A DNA stretch of 11,436 nt, taken from the NCBI GenBank assembly GCA_045587385.1, contig JAZNCE010000119.1, forward strand, positions 1 through 11,436, in the 5' to 3' direction. Below are positions 6,105 to 11,436 of the stretch, one piece after another (position 1 is the stretch's first letter; every line of letters begins with the position of its first letter). Origin of the DNA: SVQP01 sp045587385. Its GTDB lineage: Bacteria; Bacillota; Clostridia; Oscillospirales; CAG-272. The translations under genes and the position numbers were made by a program. The notes beneath the pieces are model-generated. The model did no database searches. It was not told the DNA's origin and worked only from the letters and a program-made list of their open reading frames with translations.

Positions 6105-6133
6105 TTGACAAAATCTTCATATTATGTTATTAT
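6105..6133 (+). promoter_or_regulatory. Promoter of the carboxyltransferase/Na+ pump operon
   Basis: TTGACA (6105-6110), a 17-base spacer and TATTAT (6128-6133). The start would be near 6140, about 77 bases before the first gene's ATG at 6217. No clear dyad was seen over it. This is the only convincing promoter for the five genes that follow. Confidence 0.85.
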
Positions 6134-6216
6134 AGAATTAAACTGGCGGAGAATGGGTTTTGATGCAAATCCAAGCCGATTTTCGCGTAATTTTAGGCAA
6201 CTTGGAGGACTTCCGA

Positions 6217-7536
6217 ATGGAAAGAACGCAAACCAAAGGCAATCAGAAGATCGCGCTTTTGTTTGATGCGGGCACGTTTGTCGAAACGGGCGCGTACATC
6301 AAGCGTGCGGGCTGTGCCGAGGAATACGAGGGTGTGATCTGCGGCTACGGCTCTGTGGACGGTAAGCTGGCATTCGCTTTCGTACAGGACGGCGACCGCA
6401 TGAAGGGCGCGTTTGATGCAACGGGCGCGAAAAAGATCACCGCGCTTTACAAAATGGCAATGAGTGCAGGCGCACCCGTGATTGGTGTGTTTGACTGTGC
6501 AGGCGCACTTGTTCCCGAGGGCAGCGCAGTGCTGTCCGCATACGGCGAGCTGCTGGGCTGCATCAGCGCGGCATCCGGCGTTGTACCGCAGATCAGCGTG
6601 ATCTCGGGCAGCTGCACGGGTCTTTGCGCAGTCGCGGCAGGCATGTTTGATCTTAAGATTGCTGCCGAGGGAGCAAAGGTCTACCTGACCGCAGAAAAGG
6701 ATGAAACGCTTGATGCAGATCTGATCTGCAAGAGTGAGGATGAGGCATTCGCTGCAGCGAGAAAGCTGATTGAGCTTCTGCCTTCGAATAATAAGGATTG
6801 CGCGATCATGCAGGTCGCAGACCCCGCTGAGCGTGCAGTGACTGCCGACGTGCAGGATACTCGCGCACTGTTGGACGATATTTGTGACGCAGGCAACGTA
6901 CTGGTGCTTGGCGAGCAAAAGAAGGACGGTATGCTGACTGCCCTTGCAACCGTTGGCGGTGTAACCGTGGGCGTTGTGGCAACCGACCGTGCACAGAATG
7001 GCGGCAAGCTGACGCACAAGGGTGCACGCCGTGCGGCAAGCCTGATCTCGCTTTGCGACAGCCTGCATATTCCGGTCGTCACCCTGGTTGACTCCGAGGG
7101 CATCGCACCCAAGTGCACCTCTTGCGGTGTCAAGGCGTACGGCGCACTTTCGGGTGCTTACGCTACAGCAACATGTGCAAAGGTAACTGTTGTGACCGGT
7201 AACGCTTACGGTGCTGCATTTACGCTGCTTGGCAGCCGCGCGCAGGGTGCTGACCTTGCATTGGCTCTGCCCGAGGCATGCATCAGCGCAATGGATCCTG
7301 CAGCAGCCGTTGCATTCCTTTACAACGACGAGATCACGGCTGACAAATCCAGAGCCGAGGTTGAAGCAGAGTATAAAGCAACCAAGGCAAGCGCACAGGC
7401 AGCAGCAGAGAAGGGCGATATCGACGATATCGTACCCGCAGAGGAGCTTCGCGCACGCATCTGCGCAGCACTCTATATGCTGGGCTCCAAGGCTGACGGC
7501 ACGCTTTCTCGCCGTCACGCAAATCTGCCTCTCTGA
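6217..7536 (+). CDS. Acyl-CoA carboxyltransferase subunit (12S/MmdA-like), divergent
   Basis: A 439-residue member of the carboxyltransferase family, which moves CO2 between acyl-CoA and biotin (methylmalonyl-CoA decarboxylase alpha, transcarboxylase 12S, propionyl-CoA carboxylase beta). Family marks are LLFDAGTFVE near the N-terminus, GAPVIGVFDCAG, YGELLG, SGVVPQISVISG, the LLPSNN linker, VTVVTGNAYGAAF and a C-terminal RRHANLPL like the usual KHANIPL. It is shorter than the usual ~510. The predicted oxyanion-hole glycine pairs are altered: DSGGAR is DCAGAL, the CAGGA-type loop is SCTGLC, and YGGAY is YGAAF. The substrate is therefore uncertain: methylmalonyl-, malonyl-, glutaconyl-CoA or something else. 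The start is set by GGAGG (6204-6208), 8 bases before the ATG; in-frame starts at 6160/6163 have a poorer site. It lies 14 bases before the gamma subunit. Confidence 0.88.
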   Translation: MERTQTKGNQKIALLFDAGTFVETGAYIKRAGCAEEYEGVICGYGSVDGKLAFAFVQDGDRMKGAFDATGAKKITALYKMAMSAGAPVIGVFDCAGALVPEGSAVLSAYGELLGCISAASGVVPQISVISGSCTGLCAVAAGMFDLKIAAEGAKVYLTAEKDETLDADLICKSEDEAFAAARKLIELLPSNNKDCAIMQVADPAERAVTADVQDTRALLDDICDAGNVLVLGEQKKDGMLTALATVGGVTVGVVATDRAQNGGKLTHKGARRAASLISLCDSLHIPVVTLVDSEGIAPKCTSCGVKAYGALSGAYATATCAKVTVVTGNAYGAAFTLLGSRAQGADLALALPEACISAMDPAAAVAFLYNDEITADKSRAEVEAEYKATKASAQAAAEKGDIDDIVPAEELRARICAALYMLGSKADGTLSRRHANLPL

Positions 7537-7550
7537 TACAGGAGGAAGAT

Positions 7551-8099
7551 ATGAATAAGAAATATTTGACAAGGCTTTTGGCTCTTGTTTCGGTGCTTGC
7601 GCTGCTGTTTGGCATGTGTATGCTTGGCATTTATGCAGCTGAAGAAACCGAGGCTGTCGAGCAGGAGAGCTCGGTGACCGAGCAAGAAACCGTAGCCCAA
7701 AAGAAAAATCCAACAAACGAAGAGCTGGGCGGCTTTTTCTCGGCAGAGCGTATCAAATATGCCGTGCTGGTATCGGTGCAGGGCATGGTGATGATCTTCT
7801 TGGTGCTGAGCATTCTGTGGGGTGTTGTGGCTTTGATGAAGGTGTTCTTGCATGATATTCCCGCAAAGAAAGAAGCCAAAAAGGCGGCACTTGCCAAGGC
7901 TGTGGAAGTGGCAGTCGCTCCCGTGGAGCAGCCCGTCGTGGTTGCCGAGCCCGAGGAGGACGAGGGCGAGATCGTGGCAGCCATCACCGCTGCGATTGCT
8001 CTCATGCTGCAGAGCGAGGAATATAAGGGTCAATTTGAAAGCGGATTTCGCGTCGTGTCCTTTACGCGTAAGGGCGGCGCTTGGAACAAACAAAACTGA
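7551..8099 (+). CDS. oadG: Na+-pumping decarboxylase gamma subunit (OadG family)
   Basis: A 182-residue membrane protein with the design of OadG/MmdD-type subunits, which hold the decarboxylase complex together at the membrane. Residues 8-29 form a signal-peptide-like hydrophobic segment after MNKKYLTR, ending in IYAAEE. An acidic stretch of about 40 residues follows, then the characteristic membrane helix with GMVMIFLVLSILW (78-90). The next part is a Lys/Ala and Pro/Glu-rich linker (105-140), then EIVAAITAAIALML (140-153) and FRVVSFTR...W (166-178), matching the C-terminal AAI-A-A and FRV patterns of the family. Typical OadG proteins are near 80-120 residues; the extra length is the N-terminal hydrophobic segment and acidic spacer. 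AGGAGG (7540-7545) sits 5 bases before the ATG. Confidence 0.88.
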   Translation: MNKKYLTRLLALVSVLALLFGMCMLGIYAAEETEAVEQESSVTEQETVAQKKNPTNEELGGFFSAERIKYAVLVSVQGMVMIFLVLSILWGVVALMKVFLHDIPAKKEAKKAALAKAVEVAVAPVEQPVVVAEPEEDEGEIVAAITAAIALMLQSEEYKGQFESGFRVVSFTRKGGAWNKQN

Positions 8100-8120
8100 G
8101 AAAGGGTTTGGTACATTACA

Positions 8121-8492
8121 ATGAAAAGATTTACAGTTACCGTAAACGGAACGGCATATGACGTCGTAGTAGAAGAGGTCAGCGAGGGCGCAGCTCCCGC
8201 TCCCGCAGCAGCACCCAAGGCAGCCCCTGCTCCCAAGGCAGCACCTAAGGCAGCTCCCAAGGCAAGCGGTGCACAGGGTAGCGTGCAGATCAAGGCTCCC
8301 ATGCCCGGCAATATTCTCAAGGTCAACGTAAAGCCCGGCGAAAAGGTTGCCAAGGGCGCAGTTGTTGCAGTGCTGGAGGCTATGAAGATGGAAAACGAGA
8401 TCTTCGCCCCCGAAGAAGGCACTATCGCATCGGTTGAGGTTGCACAGGGCACCTCTGTTACCGCCGATCAGGTTATCATCACCATGAACTAA
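8121..8492 (+). CDS. Biotin carboxyl carrier protein (1.3S/MmdC/GcdC-like)
   Basis: A 123-residue free-standing biotin carrier that shuttles carboxyl groups between the carboxyltransferases and the membrane pump. A short N-terminal segment (1-20, KRFTVTVNGTAYDVVVEEV) is followed by an Ala/Pro/Lys swinging linker (23-50) with AAPK-type repeats. The biotinyl domain (55-122) carries EAMKMEN, where K89 is the expected biotinylation site, and the usual APMPG and V-G--V--G turns. The layout matches methylmalonyl-CoA decarboxylase gamma and transcarboxylase 1.3S. It lies 21 bases after the gamma subunit. Its ribosome binding site is the weakest of the operon: only AAAGGG at 8101-8106, about 14 bases away, so translation may depend on coupling. 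As both carboxyltransferases here lack a biotin domain, this is the likely shared carrier. Confidence 0.95.
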   Translation: MKRFTVTVNGTAYDVVVEEVSEGAAPAPAAAPKAAPAPKAAPKAAPKASGAQGSVQIKAPMPGNILKVNVKPGEKVAKGAVVAVLEAMKMENEIFAPEEGTIASVEVAQGTSVTADQVIITMN

Positions 8493-8511
8493 ACCCGAAA
8501 GGAACGATATT

Positions 8512-9744
8512 ATGCTTGACAGTTTGTTAGAATTTCTGACAGGCACGGGTATATGGCAGCTGTTTTTTAAGGCAGCTGAAGGGGATGCGCTCTTCACGCT
8601 TGCGAACCAAGCGTGGGCGTTTGACTGGAACTGTTGGCAGGTCGTGGTCATGATGCTGATCTCGTTTGTACTGATTTATTTTGCAATCGTAAAAAAGTAC
8701 GAGCCTTTGCTGCTTTTGCCTATCGCCATCGGCATGCTGCTGACCAACTTGCCCGGTGCAAATATGTTCCATCTTGATTTCTTTATTGCGGAATCGGTGG
8801 ATTACATGGAGGTGCTGCACCACGGCGGTTTGCTTGACCTTCTTTATCTCGGCGTGAAGCTGGGTATTTACCCTTGTCTGATCTTTATCGGCATCGGTGC
8901 GATGACCGATTTTACTCCTTTGATCGCAAATCCCAAAAGCCTGTTGATTGGTGCGGGCGCACAGCTTGGTGTGTTCGTGGCCTTCTCAGCAGCTTTGCTT
9001 ACAAGTCTGTTTGGGCTTGAGGCCGCTGCCGCAATCGGTATTATTGGCGGAGCGGACGGACCTACCGCCATTCAGGTCACCAAAACACTTGCCCCCTCGT
9101 TGCTTGGTGCGATCGCCATAGCAGCTTATAGTTACATGGCACTCATCCCCATGATCCAGCCGCCCTTTATGCGTCTTTTGACCACCAAGAAGGAGCGTCA
9201 GATCAAAATGACGGGATTGCGCAGCGTATCCAAGCTGGAAAAGATCCTTTTCCCCATTATCGTAACAGTTGTGGTCGGCATGATCGTACCCGATGCGCTG
9301 ACGTTGATCGGTTGCCTGATGTTTGGTAACCTGCTCAACGTGTGCGGTGTGACCGAGCGTCTTTCCAAGACAGTGCAGAACGAGCTGATGAATATCGTCA
9401 CGGTATTCCTTGGTATCAGCGTGGGTGCTACGGCAAGTGCAGCAAATTTCTTGCGCCTTGAGACACTTGCGATCATCGGCTGCGGATTGGTTGCATTCTG
9501 CATTTCCACCTGCGGCGGTCTGATTACCGCTAAGATCATGAACTGGATCACGGGCGGCAAGATCAATCCGCTGATCGGCTCTGCGGGCGTTTCCGCCGTA
9601 CCTATGGCAGCACGCGTTGCTCAGATCGAGGGTCAGAAGGCGGATCCCTCCAACTTCCTCTTGATGCACGCCATGGGCCCCAACGTAGCGGGCGTTATCG
9701 GCTCCGCAGTCGCGGCAGGCGTATTCCTGTCCATGTTTGCTTAA
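8512..9744 (+). CDS. oadB: Na+-translocating decarboxylase beta subunit (carboxybiotin decarboxylase)
   Basis: A 410-residue polytopic membrane protein of the OadB/MmdB/GcdB family. It decarboxylates carboxybiotin and uses the energy to export Na+. Key motifs are GAMTDFTPLIANP (129-141), IGIIGGADGPTAI (175-187) and NPLIGSAGVSAVPMAARVAQ (352-371). The residues shown important in Klebsiella OadB (D203, Y229, N373, G377, S382, R389) correspond to D182, Y208, N352, G356, S361 and R368 with a constant offset of 21, so the pump looks fully competent. Several other hydrophobic helices are visible (44-60, 64-80, 118-130, 143-167, 246-262, 317-333, 393-409). AAAGGA at 8498-8503 gives a good start. It lies 19 bases after the biotin carrier. 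The family cannot be split by substrate from this subunit alone. Confidence 0.97.
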   Translation: MLDSLLEFLTGTGIWQLFFKAAEGDALFTLANQAWAFDWNCWQVVVMMLISFVLIYFAIVKKYEPLLLLPIAIGMLLTNLPGANMFHLDFFIAESVDYMEVLHHGGLLDLLYLGVKLGIYPCLIFIGIGAMTDFTPLIANPKSLLIGAGAQLGVFVAFSAALLTSLFGLEAAAAIGIIGGADGPTAIQVTKTLAPSLLGAIAIAAYSYMALIPMIQPPFMRLLTTKKERQIKMTGLRSVSKLEKILFPIIVTVVVGMIVPDALTLIGCLMFGNLLNVCGVTERLSKTVQNELMNIVTVFLGISVGATASAANFLRLETLAIIGCGLVAFCISTCGGLITAKIMNWITGGKINPLIGSAGVSAVPMAARVAQIEGQKADPSNFLLMHAMGPNVAGVIGSAVAAGVFLSMFA

Positions 9745-9760
9745 GAAAGGTAATTGACAT

Positions 9761-11158
9761 ATGGCACAACTCAAAATTACAGAAACCGTACTGCGTGACT
9801 CTCACCAGTCACTCATTGCGACGAGAATGACTACCGAGGAAATGCTTCCTATTCTGGAGGAAATGGATAAGGTCGGCTACCACTCCCTTGAGGCGTGGGG
9901 CGGCGCAACCTTTGACTCCTGCATGCGTTTTCTCAATGAAGATCCTTGGGAAAGACTGCGCACCATCCGTGCGCACGTCAAGAACACCAAGCTGCAAATG
10001 CTGTTCCGCGGTCAGAATATTCTGGGCTACCGCCACTATTCCGACGACGTGGTTGCATATTTCGTGCAAAAGTGCATTGCCAACGGTATTGATATCATTC
10101 GTATCTTTGACGCACTCAACGATCCCCGTAACTTAAAGACTGCCATTGACGCGACCAAGCGCGAGGGCGGTCACGTGCAGGCTGCATTCAGCTACACCAC
10201 CGGTCCCGTATATACCATGGAGTATTACGCAAATTACGCAAAGCAGCTGGAAGAAATGGGCGCAGACTCCATTTGTATCAAGGATATGGCAGGTCTTTTG
10301 AAGCCTTATGATGCTTATGAGCTTGTCAAGACGCTCAAGTCCAGTACCAAGCTGCCCGTGCAGCTGCACACCCACTATACCGCAGGTCTTGCTTCCATGA
10401 CGCTCTTAAAGGCGGCAGAAGCAGGCGTGGACGTGGTCGATACCGCCATTTCTCCCATGGCAATGGGTACCTCCCAGCCTCCCACAGAAACCTTTGTGGC
10501 TGCAGTGCAGGGAACGCCCTATGATACCGGTCTTGATCTGGGTCAGCTCAATAAGGTCTCCAAGCACTTCGCACCTCTGCGTGAGAAGTATCTGGCATCG
10601 GGTCAGCTCAACCCCAAGGCACTGGCTGTTGACGTCAACGCGCTCCTTTATCAGGTGCCCGGCGGCATGCTTTCCAACCTCATGAAGCAGCTTGCAGACG
10701 CAGGCAGATCCCACCAGCTGACCGAGGTGCTTGAGGAAGTACCGCGCGTCCGCGCAGACGTCGGTTATCCTCCTCTGGTTACTCCCTCTTCGCAGATCGT
10801 TGGTACGCAGGCTGTGTACAACGTCATTATGGGTCAGCGTTACAAGACCGTGACCAAGGAATTCAAGGACATCGTGCTTGGCAAGTACGGCAAGACGCCC
10901 ATGGAGATCGACGAGGCATTTGCAAAGAGCATTATCGGTGACGCAAAGCGCATTACCTACAGACCTGCAGACGATCTTGCTCCCGAGCTGGAAGCAATTC
11001 GTGCACGCATTCCTGCAGGACTGGTTGAGCAGGACGAGGACGTTTTGTCCTATGCGCTGTTCGAGCAGATCGCACTCAAGTTCTTTGAGTACAGAAAGAA
11101 CCAAAAGTACGGCGTAGACGCCAATGCCGATAAGGCAAACGGCATCCATACCGTCTAA
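9761..11158 (+). CDS. oadA: Oxaloacetate decarboxylase alpha / transcarboxylase 5S-type carboxyltransferase
   Basis: A 465-residue TIM-barrel carboxyltransferase that transfers a carboxyl group between oxaloacetate (or pyruvate) and biotin. VLRDSHQSL (10-18) supplies the metal ligand D13; IKDMAG (173-178) contains K174, the expected carbamylated lysine; and HTH (203-205) supplies H203 and H205. EAWGGATFD (44-52), LFRGQN (81-86) and RIFDALND (114-121) are diagnostic. The conserved C-terminal domain is present (GQRYKTVTKEFKDIVLGKYG). It stops there: the ~100-residue linker and biotin domain of full OadA (about 590-600) are absent, so it uses the separate carrier in this operon, as transcarboxylase 5S does. 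AAAGG (9746-9750) precedes the ATG by 10 bases. Last gene of the operon, followed by a terminator. Pyruvate carboxylase subunit B is the alternative name for such proteins. Confidence 0.95.
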   Translation: MAQLKITETVLRDSHQSLIATRMTTEEMLPILEEMDKVGYHSLEAWGGATFDSCMRFLNEDPWERLRTIRAHVKNTKLQMLFRGQNILGYRHYSDDVVAYFVQKCIANGIDIIRIFDALNDPRNLKTAIDATKREGGHVQAAFSYTTGPVYTMEYYANYAKQLEEMGADSICIKDMAGLLKPYDAYELVKTLKSSTKLPVQLHTHYTAGLASMTLLKAAEAGVDVVDTAISPMAMGTSQPPTETFVAAVQGTPYDTGLDLGQLNKVSKHFAPLREKYLASGQLNPKALAVDVNALLYQVPGGMLSNLMKQLADAGRSHQLTEVLEEVPRVRADVGYPPLVTPSSQIVGTQAVYNVIMGQRYKTVTKEFKDIVLGKYGKTPMEIDEAFAKSIIGDAKRITYRPADDLAPELEAIRARIPAGLVEQDEDVLSYALFEQIALKFFEYRKNQKYGVDANADKANGIHTV

Positions 11159-11167
11159 TTGCATAGC

Positions 11168-11205
11168 AAAAGGGCAGAGAACAAGCTTCTCTGTCCTTTT
11201 TGCTT
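11168..11205 (+). terminator. Terminator of the carboxyltransferase/Na+ pump operon
   Basis: Bases 11168-11181 pair with 11187-11200 in a 14-bp stem with a single G-U pair and a 5-base loop. The distal arm ends in TTTTTGCTT. It starts 9 bases after the oadA stop codon. Confidence 0.88.
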
Positions 11206-11230
11206 ACCCATACGGACAAGCCCCCTCATG

Positions 11231-11436
11231 AAAGTTTTCGCCCGCCTTTTTCAAAAGGCGGCGCAGGTCGAGGGCGCGCAGCCCTCGTCGCCCGGCGCAA
11301 CGAGCGAAATTCTTTTCACGCCGTTTTTGGTTCTTTTTGCGGCAATTTTGCCAAAAAGAACGGAGTGAGTCAAATCAACGTATCCCACGAGATATTATGT
11401 GAGAAAACCGTTTCCGTTCTTTTTGAGCAAGGAGCT
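11231..11436. repeat. Hairpin-rich non-coding repeat region, continuing past the window
   Basis: After the operon terminator no gene is credible. Three stem-loops follow: 11242-11248 with 11255-11261, a perfect 7-bp GC-rich stem 11269-11275 with 11281-11287, and a 10-bp stem 11330-11339 with 11352-11361. The sequence at 11352-11364 recurs as an exact inverted copy at 11413-11425 (13 bp, 48 bases apart). The mixture of GC-rich palindromes and the repeated CAAAAAGAACGGA motif resembles dispersed intergenic repeats that I associate with Clostridia genomes. Copy number cannot be tested here. Confidence 0.45.

Noticed and set aside
4747..6120. A 457-codon minus-strand open frame spanning two rightward genes and a terminator
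   Set aside because: It crosses a strong rightward terminator and the gap between two genes with good ribosome binding sites.
6140..6216. A riboswitch or attenuator in the leader of the decarboxylase operon
   Set aside because: The leader is only about 77 bases and I found no stable stem, terminator/antiterminator pair or known aptamer pattern.
6153..6266. A possible short upstream reading frame overlapping the carboxyltransferase start
   Set aside because: Its ATG (6153-6155) is only one or two bases from the GGAG that could serve it, and the product has no feature of a leader peptide.
6193..7716. A 507-codon minus-strand open frame opposite the carboxyltransferase
   Set aside because: The translation is cysteine- and histidine-rich nonsense typical of antisense frames, with no start signal and no promoter.
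11159..11368. A 69-codon open frame after oadA
   Set aside because: It begins inside the terminator region, has no ribosome binding site and runs through hairpin repeats.

Overview
The window looks like a chromosomal segment of an anaerobic, probably gut-associated, low-to-mid GC member of the Firmicutes (class Clostridia). This is an inference from gene content (Na+-pumping biotin decarboxylase, aconitase/isocitrate dehydrogenase pair, HPr-kinase-like protein), strong GGAGG-type ribosome binding sites, textbook TTGACA/TATAAT promoters and short hairpin-rich intergenic repeats. No rRNA, tRNA, CRISPR array, transposase or phage gene was seen.

Layout. Positions 1-274 are non-coding: a hairpin at the left edge, a palindromic repeat (57-160) and a terminator-like hairpin (179-218). 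Positions 275-3838 hold a leftward two-gene operon: an aconitase-family hydratase, then a eukaryote-type NADP isocitrate dehydrogenase. Together they would turn citrate into 2-oxoglutarate, the oxidative half-cycle used for glutamate synthesis. Its promoter carries a perfect 9-bp dyad around the -35 box. Positions 3908-4419 hold a solitary leftward gene for a small protein resembling immunity protein Imm44, with a full-consensus promoter and its own terminator. Positions 4488-6084 run rightward: an unknown protein with two membrane segments, an internal terminator, then a small HPr-kinase/PEPCK-like P-loop protein and a second strong terminator.

Positions 6105-11200 are a five-gene rightward operon with one clear promoter and one terminator: an acyl-CoA carboxyltransferase (12S-like), a gamma membrane subunit, a separate biotin carrier (1.3S-like), the Na+-translocating beta subunit, and a 5S/OadA-type oxaloacetate (pyruvate) carboxyltransferase lacking its own biotin domain. 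The set combines all three parts of a transcarboxylase with the Na+ pump of the decarboxylase family. A plausible working model is a membrane machine in which two carboxyltransferases share one biotin arm that is discharged by the Na+ pump. The 12S-like subunit is unusual in its predicted oxyanion-hole glycines.

The last ~220 bases (11219-11436) are non-coding and rich in hairpins and inverted repeats, and probably belong to a dispersed repeat that continues past the window.

Most worth checking: the composite carboxyltransferase/Na+ pump operon and its divergent CT subunit; the CTTGCAAA motif shared by two promoters with identical -10 regions and offset by one helical turn; and the Imm44-like orphan gene with a dyad over its promoter.
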